Shown in pieces: positions 24,231-35,543 of a stretch of DNA of 64,000 nt. The notes beneath the pieces were generated by a model, which was not told the DNA's origin, ran no database searches, and was given only the letters and a program-made list of their open reading frames with translations. How positions within the stretch are numbered: position 1 is the stretch's first letter; each line of letters starts with the position of its first letter. Made by a program: the position numbers and the translations under genes. Where the stretch lies: assembly GCA_951213105.1 (NCBI GenBank), contig OX578153.1, positions 57,892,520 to 57,956,519 on the forward strand, written 5' to 3'. This stretch comes from Amaurobius ferox. Lineage: Eukaryota > Arthropoda > Arachnida > Araneae > Amaurobiidae.

Positions 24231-25465
24231 ATAGTATAATGTACGGGAACAGCAGTGTGACAGTGTCAGAAATTCGAATTCGAGTTTTCGACTGAAGAGC
24301 ATATTTCAAGCATTTTTGAATTCGAATCGAGTGTTTTTTAAAGTGATGTCTATGTGTGAGCTAGTGTGAGTTAGTGTGAGTATGCATGTATGTATGTATG
24401 TATGTAGTATGTGTGTATGCCTGTGAGTATGTATGTGCCTGTCAGTATGTGGAGGCAATATCTCAGGAACGATTGGGGAAGATCGAAAAAAAAAGTATTC
24501 GATTATTACAATCAGCGACTACTAGCACTCTAATGATGTTAAATGCGATCGAATGTTCGGAAGGCCCTCTATATTTTCGATCAATTATTTGAAAAAATCA
24601 TTAAAAAATTAGGACCTTCAATAATGTTAAATACAAAATAATTTCCGCCGATCCGGTGGTCGAGCGGTCAGGGGCATGCGTTTCCGTCTGATCGCTGGAT
24701 CGCCAGGTTGCGGGTTCAAATCCCGCCAGCGGGTATGGATGTTGTCATGTCGAGGCCAAGTCAGACTGCCGCCCTTCGGGGAGCCTCTATAAAAGTGAAG
24801 CTGTAAATCTCCTCCCCTTCGCCATGGGATACCCTGGAGGGTCTTGTGGACGTGGTGCGTAGGCGCTCCTTTACCACGGGGGAATTAGTAACGAACGAAC
24901 ATAATAATGTCTTAATTTATTATTATAAAACGAATGGTACACACTCTAAAACCCTAAGATGAACTGTTTTGGAGGTGCAGCACGTTTTCGGAGAAAATTA
25001 TCAAAAAAGTTACATAAAAGTAAAATATGTAGAAAGTATCCTCAAATAGGTTGATATTGATGGAAATTTTGGCAAAATATCGCCAACTGGATGAACTTTT
25101 AAAAATGTTACCAAATGGATGAAAATGTAGCCAAATTGGTCAAAATGACACTTAATTAACGAAATGATTCCAAAATTGATGAGAATTCAATATTTTGGAG
25201 AAAGTACAATTTCTTTTATAATTCTTTTCCCTTTGGGGGAATTAATATTTTAAATCTGAAATATAGTTCGTTTTACTGTTTGTGGTACATGTACGTTTTA
25301 CAAGGAGGGTCTTATGTGTCGTAAATTAATTGCGTTTTGTAAGGGTTTATATGGTAATTATTTTTCGTAAAGCCAGTTATATAAAAACACTGTGCCATGG
25401 ATCTTATAGTTAGTTTGCTGTGAAAGAATATATTATGTAGGGAAAATCATGTGCTACAAACATTA
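24231..25465 (+). repeat. Family F repeat, copy 1, interrupted by a SINE
   Basis: It has the family order: terminal stem with TTCCTTAC/GTACGGGAA, ATTCGAATTCGAGTTTTCGAC, a GT/TGTA-rich tract, AATATCTCAGGAACG, GATCGAATGTTCGGA, a stretch of GCCAA/TTGG words, and a 3' end with GGAAAATCATGTG. More diverged than copies 3, 4 and 6. Confidence 0.75.
24646..24905 (+). mobile_element. tRNA-Leu/Ser-like SINE (second family)
   Basis: The head GCCGATCCGGTGGTCGAGCG and the B box GGGTTCAAATCCCGCC resemble a tRNA of the long-variable-arm class. An unrelated body follows, ending in GTAACGAACGAAC. It sits inside family F copy 1, which resumes on its far side. The body differs from the other SINE family in this window. 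Confidence 0.85.
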
Positions 25466-27440
25466 TATTGTTTTATTTTATTTTACAATGTGCAGAAAAT
25501 AGCCATCTCAGTCAAACAGTGACTCCTTAAAGTTATATATCCCGAAGTCAATATTTCAAGTATTCAAAGTTTTAGCATTTTTGTTATCGAAGAGGCTTCT
25601 TGAGAGTCTGGAAGTATTTTTGGTTTGTCCCCATCTGAAAAACTGAAAACTCGTTTCCGGCACATTCTGTCCTACGGTCGGTACTATAAGTATGCAAAGA
25701 TTCAGCCTTCTAGGTCATCTGGAGGGCTTTTGGTGTGTCTAAAAAGACTTTCCGAAAACCCCTCATTTTATCTGGAGAGCATCAGGAGAGTCTGCAAAAA
25801 ATCCTTCCGATAATTATTCTGCACATTATTGAGAAGTACTTTTGTTAGTTAAAATTTTGATAAAATTTTTTGAAAGGGAAAAGAATAAACAAATAAATCA
25901 ATGAAGTATTTTAACTGACTTCTTTGTTGTTTCTAATAGATTTTGTTCATTTCTTGACTTTATTTAATAGGTCATTTGTTTTTGCTTGAGAATTAAATTT
26001 ATCTTTTCATTATGAAGTGATGCTTAAATAATTTGCATTACCCCGAAAAATTCAGGATTTATAAAATAAATTTTTAATATAGCGTAACAAACTCTAGTAT
26101 TGCATCATATTTTTGATGCATTGACCCTTATATGAAATTTTCAAGAGTCGTCGCCCTCAATCCCTTATTGCAGGACAGCAGACATTACTCCATATCAACT
26201 CATAAAATTTAATAAAATAAGTTATTTTTTAATTATGAAAATATCTTAATATAAAATAAGAATGTCACTCTTTATTATCAAATATTTAATAAAATAAAAT
26301 TTTTTTTTAATTTTTAGAATTTTATTAAATTAATTTCTCATTATTTCGAAACGTTTAAGACATATATATTCTTTAATAAATAATGTTTGTGCATTTATTG
26401 CATACCCTCCTCTTCAATGTATCCTTTTAAGAATACTCTTTAAATATCACTTTATACGTGTTACTCTCCTATATCTCCATTAAAGTCTATGTATTAAAAT
26501 ATGGGGATGATGCACTTTTTTTTATAACCACTGTATATATCAATGTTTTGTCTGAAACAGAGCGCTTAAATTCAATATGCAGGGACAAAAAATCTAATGA
26601 ATAGAATATCCTAATTTTTTCTGTCTCTATCATAAAATGGTATGACAGCGCCCTCGACAATAAAAAAAAAACTTCGTTAAAAGAAAGCAACTAACTTCTC
26701 CTTTGCTTTTTTTCAATAAAGAAATCTCAAGGAAATATTTTACAGTGTAATTATATTTCGACAAAAGAGTAGTAGTATTAAATGGAAATCTGTTAAGAAT
26801 TGTATAAAATCAGTTTTAACTCTTTACTAACATGCTATCGAGTGAAGTTCCTATGAAATAAAAAATAATCGATGTCTAAATAACTTAGTTTGGGGAATAG
26901 TGATTATTTGAAAAAGAATTACATGTTTTATATCGATTCTCAGATTTCAATTAGTATCGATTTTAAAGAAAGAGAAAAAACACACGATTCAATTGTAGAA
27001 ATTGCCAATCTCTCGTCGTAACACGTTGATTAGATTTCCTTTTCAGTGACAGCATATACCAGTTTTGAAATTTTCTGGGAGGCACAGTAATGTTAAATAA
27101 TATTTTATTTCTGTTATTGAATATTTGTTTAATTTTATGTTATTGAATTTTAATATATTTTTATCTGTAATTTAATATTATTCTAACTACATTCCCCGGA
27201 AAAATCACGAAACAATATTTTATTTAAAACTTCTATTCTCGAACGCAATTATTTGTCCAATTATTGTCAAAAAATATTAAAAAATAAATAAAAACGTTCA
27301 TTACAAAAACAGTTTGAAAGTAAAGAAAGCATTCGTCACTAGTTTTAGAGCAAAGCAAGCTTCCTTCTTTAAGATAAATGGATCGCTTTAGCAAAGCTGA
27401 AAAACGTATGTCACCAAATAATTTTGTTTTGTGACTCAGG

Positions 27441-27444
<4 letters not shown>
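25466..27444. other. AT-rich intronic sequence, nothing recognised
   Basis: A less AT-rich patch at 25600-25815 has loosely repeated phrases (CTGGAGGGC, CTGGAGAGC) but no clear unit. The rest is unremarkable. Confidence 0.4.

Positions 27445-27497
<53 letters not shown>
27445..27497. repeat. (AT)n microsatellite
   Basis: About 53 bp of AT dinucleotides, framed by an inverted CAGGATTATAT / ATATAATCCTG pair. Confidence 0.95.
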
Positions 27498-27498
<1 letters not shown>

Positions 27499-27638
27499 CC
27501 TGACAAGAACTGACAATCCTACAACAACTCATGTTTTCCTGCATTACTGGAGTGGCTGCTCTATCTCACGTATTATTTCAAAGAAGGATGCTTATCTTAT
27601 CTGCGAAACAAATTAATACCTTACTTTTTGTTCTAGGT

Positions 27639-28081
27639 CAGTGATTCTCAAACTTTTTTTAACACACAGTATATGGTTTCGCTGCGTAGGATAGATATTA
27701 CAGGACACTCGTACAGTAGGTGGCAGCACTAGAAGCGTTACCCCCCACCTAATTCTACACTGGAGTCTGGATTCAATATAGAATCCTTGTGAAGGATACA
27801 TTTGGATCCTGTATAGACCTAGCCCCTTACTAAGGTCGATTAGGTGAATTGTAGTTCGATAAATGGCCCCAAATTGTCCCGAACACTAGTGCAGGATGTA
27901 TAAATCAGTCAATACTTATCGTGCATTATTAAATAATGTTATTAAAATAAATAATACCTATTTTATATTTCCTTCTATTTTCCCCCTTTCAAAAACATAT
28001 TGTTGTTAATTTTATTGCGAAACAGCTAGGCAATTTTACGGCACACTCTTTGAGCAAACTTATAGGGCACCATTCTCGCTG
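27639..28081. mobile_element. hAT-type MITE, 443 bp, 8-bp TSD
   Basis: Perfect 8-bp duplications TTCTAGGT lie at 27631-27638 and 28082-28089. The ends are CAGTGATTCTCAAAC and, read inward from the right, CAGCGAGAATGGTGCCC. CAG ends, short imperfect inverted repeats and the 8-bp duplication are hAT features. There is no transposase. It ends 112 bp before the UNC5 exon at 28194. Confidence 0.88.
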
Positions 28082-28193
28082 TTCTAGGTTGATGATCGAT
28101 TGTTTTGATCTATATTTCAATAATATGAGTATTTATATATATATATTATACATAATTTTCATATGTCTGACTAATTTCCGTTTTCTTCTTTAG

Positions 28194-28333
28194 GGGGCTT
28201 TCTGTTGGATCCCCTGCCAACTGAAGATCCGGAGCCTTCATCAACTCCGGTATTCCTGGAGGAGCCTCAGGACACCTTCGTTGTTCGCAACAAACCAGCA
28301 ACCCTCTCGTGTAAAGCAAGGCATGCATTACAG
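28194..28333 (+). CDS. Unc5: UNC5-type netrin receptor, internal exon: N-terminal half of Ig domain 1
   Basis: Internal exon of a netrin receptor of the UNC5 family, an axon-guidance and dependence receptor in the plasma membrane that binds netrin through its Ig domains. The exon opens after a pyrimidine-rich tract ending in TTCTTTAG and closes at CAG|GTAAGT. It has 140 nt: two bases finish a split codon (phase-1 entry), then 46 whole codons follow (phase-0 exit). The protein starts GFLLDPLPTEDPEPSS and continues VFLEEPQDTFVVRNKP, then ATLSCKARHALQ. The pattern FL-EP-D-(F/Y)-V-(K/R)NKP followed by L-CKA is the hallmark of UNC5 Ig domain 1; the Cys at exon residue 39 is the first Ig cysteine. 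The next exon continues the domain with no gap. The signal-peptide exon is not visible upstream. Family identity is from known UNC5 proteins; gene completeness cannot be judged here. Confidence 0.93.
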
Positions 28334-28616
28334 GTAAGTCAGTGATAAGCTTCCCAATTGCAGGTAGCGCGTTCTTTGTTATATCATTAGCTTGCAACAG
28401 TGTATATATAGTCCAGAGTACTGTATAGTTTCATTCCTGTTTAATTCAGTTGAAGTAGTATTGTAATTTTGCAAGGTATAATAAACAGGTATGAAAAGCA
28501 TGTGCAGTGTACAAGGTTTCAGGAAAGTACTTAAATACTCCAGTAATTTTGAAATGAAAATTCTCTGACTATATTCATTCAGGTTACAGTGTCAAAACCT
28601 GATAAAATACTGCTCT

Positions 28617-28745
28617 TGCAGAGCCACTTCGGCAACAAGAACTTGCAATTTCTTCTCTGTAGCTCAACGGAGATGCAGGGTTGGGCAGTTCGAAGACCGA
28701 CGGTTCTATTTCTGATTGGGGCAGTAAAGTTCTTTACAATGACGC
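28617..28745 (+). repeat. tRNA-like repeat, copy 1
   Basis: It contains GTAGCTCAACGGAGATGC (A-box-like) and CAGTTCGAAGACC (B-box-like). The same elements follow again 380 bp downstream. Probably a decayed tRNA-derived SINE. Confidence 0.6.
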
Positions 28746-28993
28746 CCGAACAAATCAACCTTGTAGGTTAGTGAAAAGATGTCAGAGGTTTGAAAGTGAC
28801 CCTAGTACGACTAACACGTATTCAGTGGACTCTGGGATATTAAGCGCCGATTTCAAATCAGGAGGTCAGCGACCAAGCAGAGAGCTAAACTGGAGGATAA
28901 AAATAATATCAGAAGGCTAACCTGAGGTACAAATAGCAGGAGGTGGTTAGTCAGATTGTCAGTTACACGCCAATCTGACAGAGAATGGAGAAT

Positions 28994-29120
28994 GCAGAGT
29001 GCATTTCGACAATAAGAGCTTGAAATTTCATCTTAGTAGCTCAATGACAGAGCGTCGGCTGGCCAGTTCGAAGATCCGAGATTTAGTTTCTGGTTGGGAC
29101 AGCAACAGTTCGTGAATTCC
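28994..29120 (+). repeat. tRNA-like repeat, copy 2
   Basis: TAGCTCAATGACAGAGCG and CCAGTTCGAAGATC give better A and B boxes than copy 1. The shared flanks AAGAACTTG/AAGAGCTTG and GATTGGG/GGTTGGG continue outside the tRNA-like part. Confidence 0.62.
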
Positions 29121-29629
29121 TAATGTCGATTACTAATAATTAAACAATGCCCTGCAGCTTTATATATTATATATATTTTTCCAATTTCGTTTTGGTACCC
29201 AATTTGCCTCCTAATATCTAAAATTCTCCGCTAGGGGCACTGTCATCACGTTTATTCGATTGGTCAGGTCACATTACAATTAATAAAATATTGTCATTCA
29301 GAGGACTTTCATTTGCTAGGAAGTCAGTTTAATGGATTTAAATTTTTCTGCAGTTTGGTTGTTATTTCCCTTAAACCGAACATTATGCAATCTTAATTAT
29401 CGACACATTATTTAGTTATTGATATATTATTCTACATTAAAAAAATCCTGTGAAAAGTTACCCTAGTATTACGCCCAAAAGGAGAAATGTATAGTTCTGA
29501 AATTTTACATATAGACTAACTAATATGAATCCATAAATGCGCAAGACGGGCTTTTTTTTCATTGCCCAGGCCGGGGTAACAATAATAAAAAATAATAGAA
29601 AAACACTCGTTTTACACGTCTATGGATTC

Positions 29630-29704
29630 TCTGCCCGGCCGTCCAAACGGTTACCTTACACCTTTCTGGTAGGCCGGACGGTCTGGGTCTCAGCAACAAC
29701 GACA
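29630..29704 (+). mobile_element. SINE 3' fragment with 9-bp TSD
   Basis: Only the last part of the common SINE body is present (CCCGGCCGTCCAAAC to GTCTGGGTCTCAGCAACAAC). A TCTATGGAT duplication at 29620-29628 and 29705-29713 shows that it inserted in this 5'-truncated form. Confidence 0.85.
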
Positions 29705-29713
29705 TCTATGGAT

Positions 29714-31570
29714 CCATGTTAGTCTTTATGTAAAATTTCAGAATTGTACTTTGTTAAATATTAATTTATGTAAAATATTGCATTGTCAATATGGTCAAAT
29801 AGTTAATGGATCCCGGCGATTTTCAAGTTTTCAGTAATTGGTTGCGGTTAGAAATGTAAGAAAGATGGCCAAGAATGGAACAATTAAATGTTATATTGTT
29901 CATTATTTAGAACGTTTCGCAATTGATTGTCATGAATAATTACGATTATAACGTAATTATTAATGCAGTTCGCAATTATATGTATTATTGTTGATTCTTA
30001 AATAAACAGAACATTTCGCAACTTTGATTGCAATGAACAATTACGATTAAAATTCAACTATTAATACAGTTACAGTTATATGTCTTATTGTTGTTTCCAT
30101 AAACAATTAAACACAGTATTACCAAAACCAATATTTCATGATCACGAACAAAATATTTGCCTGGTTAATAATGCAGCTTAGATCCGGTTTCTTATTATTA
30201 TAAAATGTCACCTAAGTTAACATTATCTTATTGCATAAGGACTAAAATTCGAAAACGCTCTAGAGCTGCTGGTAGTCCGTGCTGGTACAACTGCTGGTAG
30301 ACTGTAACTTCTGGTGCTTATATAAATGTAGACTTCTGAAGCTTACATAAATATGCGCGATCGAATTTTACTTTACCCCAATGTAATGATTACGCTATTG
30401 GAAAGATGAATGTTAAATATCATTATGGTGGATCTGTGTAGTTTAAAGTAGTTCCAATAAGGCCAGAACATTCATCTAGTTAATAAGGGAGTGAGCAAGT
30501 TGTTATAAGAACAGGAAAGCTCCCAGGGGTCGGCGAGTGTATCGAGCAGGGGCTAAGCTCCTAGTTTATGAAAACGTAAACATTAACAATACAACAATCA
30601 AACATTGCTACAATAAGATATGGAAGAAGTCACAAAACCAGTTAGTATTCATGTAATAAGTACATTAAAAGCCAATATTAATCAATTCTCAGATATCTAA
30701 GGAAGCAATCACAGTCATACTTTTCTTCTGACAAAGCACCTAACAGCAAACCTCAATAGAAAGACTCCAACCACAATTCACACCTTCTTCACCGATTGTT
30801 GCAAGGGCAAATAAAGTAACCCAGGGGAAAATGTTCTAAAACAGATTACACCATCAATAAAAAAATACCCGTTCTTATATTTTAACAAAATATGTTGGTT
30901 TTTTATGACTCATATGAAGTTTGCCTGTATTCTTCTGGAATAAATATACAGTAAAATGAGTGTAGCCTAAAATCCAGATGATCGATTTTTGAATAGGTGA
31001 AAGTTACAGAAGAGATGGTATTTGAATAGGTTTAGTTTTTGTGCTTACGTAGGATGGACGATGAATCGAGGAAGTGTAAGGTGTATTTTGAGCATGTTAT
31101 GAAGTCATCTTTAACATCATCATGCCATTTCATGAATCTCGAATATTCATGAATAACCTTTTGAAATGAATGTTCTAGACGGTAATATTTTCAACCTATG
31201 TCCATCTGGATGACAGACTTTCTAGTCGGGCCGGATATGATTATTAAAAACTATAATAGACATTTACAATACGCTGTACGTCTCTGCCGTATATTTAATG
31301 AACATTTCATAGAGCAAAAATGAACGATTTTATGAAATATACGGAAAGTCATGATCAACTTTTATTTTACTCCAATGTAAGTAATTTTTCCTAATATAAC
31401 GAATAAAATTGACAGTTCATTTTTTTTTCGATAAATCGAAAGTTTCGATAAATCGAAAGTCTTTAGTTTTTAATATATATAAATCTGCAGAATGTATAAA
31501 TAGCAATAGAAACCATAATTTTATTTCTAAATAAAAGCTGGACCCATGTGTTGGTTTGCAAAAATAAAAT
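29714..31570. other. Intronic sequence, nothing recognised
   Basis: No coding pattern is visible. Some local similarity exists between 29890-29960 and 29985-30080 (AACGTTTCGCAA / ACATTTCGCAA with ATTACGATTA), a diverged short duplication. Confidence 0.45.
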
Positions 31571-33318
31571 AATCTGATGTGGACAGCACATGACTTTCCT
31601 TATATAATGCAATGAATTTGCTTCCTTAACGGTGAAAAAGTGATGAAAAGTTCCACGGCACAGTGATTTTAACTTTATACATTTGGCGCGGTATTTTACA
31701 TCCGAATGACAACATCTAAAACTATTTCGTACCTAATTGACATATATTTTACGCAACTCTAAATTAACCATTATCAATATTGATAGCATCCTCAATAAGC
31801 AATATAGTCCATATATTTAAATATTTTAATAATAAATTCATAAATTAGGAGTCATTTTCATTAACTTGGCGTCATTTTTGCAATATTGACATTACTTTCG
31901 TCAATGTGGGACCAAATATCGCCAAGTTGGCGATATTAAGAAGAGCATTTCTTATATAATAAAAGGTATGCCCATCATATGACTGAATTAAAAATTTGCC
32001 AAATGGTGCATCCTATTTGGCGTCATTTTTATCAATTTGGCGACATTTTTATCAATTTGATTGCATTTTTATCAATTTGGCAACAGTTTCGTCAATTTGC
32101 CAACATATAAAAAATCGCCAAGTTGGCAATATGCCGTCAAATTCGTCACCAGAACTTTGCCAAGCGTTGTAGAAGAGTCTTATGTTAGAGTCTTATATTC
32201 TTTTCAAAATATTGAATTGTAATCAATTAGTTGTCATTTTGATTGATTTAGTATCATTCTTATCAATTTGGCGATATTTTTATCAATTTGGGGACATTTA
32301 AGAAACTCGTCAAGTTGGCGACATTTCGCCAAATTCGTCGCTAAAATTTCGTCAAGCATTACTGTCGGAGAAATAGTTTATTCTTATAACAGATAAACGA
32401 CTAATGAGAGTCCAAATACAGAACTATTACCCAAAGTATCTTCTATTAAAGTAGATTCTTATTCTTTCCAAAATATTGGATTTTTATCAATTAGTCTTCA
32501 TTTCCATTGATTTAGCGTCATTTTTATCAATTTGGTAGTATTTTGATCAATTTCAGGATATTTTCGTCAATTTGGCAACATTTAGAAAACTCGCCAAGTT
32601 GGCGATATTCCGCCGAATTTGCAACCAAAATTTCGGCTAGCATTGTTTATGGAGAAATAGGTTAGTCTTATGGTAGATAAACGACTAATGGAATCAAATT
32701 ACGAAGCTATTATCCAAAGTGTCTTCTTTCGTGAATGAAGCGAGCTAGATCTACGAGAATGATGATAATAAATTTAGCGCATAATATTACATATGAAAAG
32801 TGAACAGATTTCACAATAGTTAATATTTCATTTTATAATTTTATATGATTTTTTGTAAATTTTTTTGAAAAATGTGCAATATCTCAAGAACGGTTTATGC
32901 TAGAGTTCTAAAGTTTATGTCAATCGTTTTCTAATAAAAAATTACATAAGAAATGATTATTTACGTAACTTTATTAAATATTTAATTTTTTGATGATATT
33001 TTAAAATTTTCATTTCAAGATTTAGAAGGGTTCTGAACATTCGATTGCGTGCAAAACCAACAGGTTTCCAGTATTCACTGTTTGTAATTTTTGTACTAAA
33101 CTTTGTTCGGATCGCTTGATTCATTCGTGAGATATCGTCTCCTCAGACTCACTGACACACACATCCACAGAGAGAGAGGGTGACATCGCCTCCAAAACGT
33201 CTGATTCGTGTTCAGGGATGCTTGAAACGTGTTCTCCCGTCGAAAACTCGAATTCGAATTTTCGACCCCGTCACAATACGTTCCGTATACATTATACTAT
33301 GTATAGTATAAGGAAAGT
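31571..33318 (-). repeat. Family F repeat, copy 2, internally expanded
   Basis: On the + strand it runs from AATCTGATGTGGACAGCAC to GACCCCGTCACAATACG and the stem TATACATTATACTATG. It is 1748 bp instead of about 920, because the block containing TCAATTTGGCG and CGCCAAGTTGGCG is repeated about four times (near 31860, 32010, 32220 and 32470). It ends 210 bp before the second UNC5 exon. Confidence 0.85.
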
Positions 33319-33528
33319 TAAAAAAAAAGAAGAGTCCAGTTGTCGGAAATTTTTAAAATTGATTTTAGGCCCTTGTTACATATAGCCTTTCAAGCTGCTT
33401 CTAAATAAAAACGAATAATTATTAAACGAATAATAAAACACTTGCATCAAAACTATTATTATACCCACGGAAATAGTTTCGTGCTTATTTCTACTGCAAT
33501 GATAAATAAATAAATAATTTTATTTTAG

Positions 33529-33748
33529 GTGTATTTTGAGTGCAATGGTCGGATGGTTGACCACCGCCAGCACAGCCAGCAGCATTATGTCAATCCGATG
33601 ACCGGTGTCCGGCAGATGGAAGTATCCGTTGACGTGACTCGGAGTGATGTGGATAAAGTACTGGCCGGTGATACTTATGGCTGTATCTGCTTTGCTTGGT
33701 CATCCACTGGTCGGATAAAGAGTAGGCGAGCCATAATCAGTTTAGCTG
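33529..33748 (+). CDS. Unc5: UNC5-type netrin receptor, internal exon: C-terminal half of Ig domain 1
   Basis: Second UNC5 exon, 73 codons plus one base (phase-1 exit). It lies between the acceptor TTTTATTTTAG and the donor CTG|GTAAGT. It starts VYFECNGRMVDHRQ and ends with CICFAWSSTGRIKSRRAI then ISLA. The pattern (I/V)(Y/F)F-CNG--V followed by C-C-AWSS-G--KSR-A is diagnostic of UNC5 Ig domain 1. Cysteines at exon residues 5, 52 and 54, with the Cys of the preceding exon, make the set of four seen in this domain. A Trp usual in vertebrate CNGEWV is Met here, and the usual Trp before the CxC motif is Gly. The two exons make a phase 1-1 Ig module, the usual shuffling arrangement. The second Ig, thrombospondin, membrane, ZU5 and death domains must lie beyond the window. 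Confidence 0.95.
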
Positions 33749-34057
33749 GTAAGTCAGTCTTTCAAGTACCAGTAATATTTTAATGGAAATTCATATTTCA
33801 TGAAATATATTGACAACTAACATCAGTATTACCAGGGGGGACCGTAAAAGCGATGCGCAACGCGATACCTGTTTTCGGAATCTGCGCATGACGTCATCAT
33901 CGAGTCAAAATTTCTCGATTGCTTGCTACTCTTCCCGCCGTTTCGTTATTTATATTGATCTTGGATTTACGTATTGTTTTGTATCGTTTGATTTCTTTTA
34001 CACATTCAAGTGTAGCTATTTTACTTTTATTTAGTACTTAATAATTTCATCAACATC

Positions 34058-34379
34058 ATGCCGAATTGTGCAGTTACTACATGTAAGAACACAAATCGCA
34101 ACACAAAGGGCATGGGAATTATTTTTCATAGTTTCCCTAAAGATGAATGAATCTATGCGAAACAAATTCCGAAGATTGGATAAAGTGAATTTTTCGAATG
34201 CATGTGTATGTTCCGAGCATTTTGTGGAGGAGGACTATGCCAGAGATTTAAGAGCTGAACTCTTACAATTAGCCCCGTCAAGAAGATTGAACCTCACTGC
34301 TGCTCCATCTCAGAAATTGAATATTTCTAGTCCAAGGCCAAGCACTCCAGCAAATAATAGTTGTGATTTTTTTAAGTAA
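34058..34379 (+). pseudogene. THAP zinc-finger domain, broken
   Basis: A THAP domain is a C2CH zinc-binding DNA-binding domain found in P-element transposases and host factors. From the ATG at 34058 the frame gives MPNCAVTTCKN and HSFPKDE, with the first two zinc Cys (residues 4 and 9) and the typical HxFPxD, then a stop at 34148. In another frame, CVCSEHFVEEDYARDL supplies the remaining C-x2-H pair and the usual DY-DL. The conserved Trp between the halves is missing, so bases were lost there. Later codons are Ser/Pro-rich (SSPRPSTPANN). It sits near the start of a likely DNA transposon, so it is read as a transposase remnant. Confidence 0.82.
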
Positions 34380-34487
34380 AAATTTCGAAGAAAATTGTAT
34401 TGTAAACACGAAATCGGAAAGAAGAACGAGATGTGTATCCAGAGAAGTGAGGAAACGAGCTCTTTCTACAATTACTAGCATATCACC

Positions 34488-35405
34488 AAAAAAAAAAAAT
34501 CTGATGTGGGCAACACATGACTTTCCTTATATAATGTAATGAATTTACAACTTTTACAGTAAAAAAATAAGTTTTTCTTATAATAGATACTAATATTCTT
34601 TCCAAGATATTGAATTTTCGACAATGAGTCGTCATTTTCATTGATTTAGCGTCATTTTTATCCATTTGGCGAGATTTTCGTTAATTTTGCATCATTTCAA
34701 AAAGTCGCCAAGTTGGCGACATTCCGCCAAATTCGTCGCCAAAATCTCGCCAAGCGTTCTGGACGAAGAAATAAGTTATTCTTACAGCAGATAAATGACT
34801 ATTGGCTTCAAATGCAAAAGTATTACTCAAAGTATCTTTTTTCATGAATGGAACGAGCTAGATCCACGAGAATGATGTCACCCAATTTATCGCATGGTAT
34901 TACATATGAAAAGTGAACATGTTTCTCAATAGGAAATATTTTTTTTTTATTTTATATGACTTTTTGATTATTTTTTTTTTAAATGTGCAATATCTAGAAA
35001 ACGGTTTATGTTAGCGTTCTAAAATTTATATCAATCATTTTCTAATGAAAATTTACGTAAGAAATGTCTCTTTGCGTAACTTTATTTGTGGTTTTGATTT
35101 TTTGACGATTTTTCAAAATTTCATTTGAAAATTTAGAGGGGTTCTGAACATTCGATTGCGTATAAAAACAATAGGCTTCAAGTGTTTACGGATTGCGAAT
35201 TTTGTACCAAATTTGGTTCGAATGGGTCCATTCGTTCGTCAGTTATAGTCTCCACAGACTCACTGACACACACACACACACCACTTCAAAAATGTTTGAT
35301 TCGTGATCAGGGATGTTTGAAACGCGCTCTCCCGTCGAAAACTCGAATTCGAATTTTCGACCCCGTCACAATACTTTCCTTATACATTATGTATATAAGG
35401 AAAGT
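34488..35405 (-). repeat. Family F repeat, copy 3 (left arm of a giant inverted repeat)
   Basis: It begins on the + strand with a poly-A run and ATCTGATGTGGGCAACACATG, passes through the CGCCAAGTTGGCGACATTC block and an (AC)n tract, and ends in the stem CCTTATACATTATGTATATAAGG. Copy 4 lies in the opposite orientation 138 bp further on. Confidence 0.9.
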
Positions 35406-35543
35406 AAAAAGAAATACGACAAAGAAACATCGACTGAATGTGAAGGGACAGGCGTCTACATGTAAATAGAGAAATTTGGTGGTGAATTTCAGAGCCTAAA
35501 ATTAATAAAATATTTAGTATTGAAATTCTCATATTTGATTTTT

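Larger units (their letters stand above)
28334..33528 (+). other. UNC5 intron splitting Ig domain 1 (phase 0, GT-AG)
   Basis: This intron of 5195 bp begins GTAAGT and ends in TTTTATTTTAG. It contains two short tRNA-like repeats near 28.6 and 29.0 kb, a 3' SINE fragment at 29.6 kb and a family-F repeat at 31.6-33.3 kb. Between 29714 and 31570 I see only AT-rich unique-looking sequence. Confidence 0.9.

Noticed and set aside
27233..27616. Open frames containing IYIYIY runs (also near 2925, 12306, 14947)
   Set aside because: They are translations of (AT)n microsatellites.
1..28193. The UNC5 signal-peptide exon or promoter
   Set aside because: No plus-strand ATG with a hydrophobic leader and a donor in the right phase stood out.
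35182..35469. Proteins around the (AC)n/(GT)n tracts of family F
   Set aside because: The frames repeat at every F copy and include the dinucleotide tract (THTHTH, CVCVCV); no coding signal.
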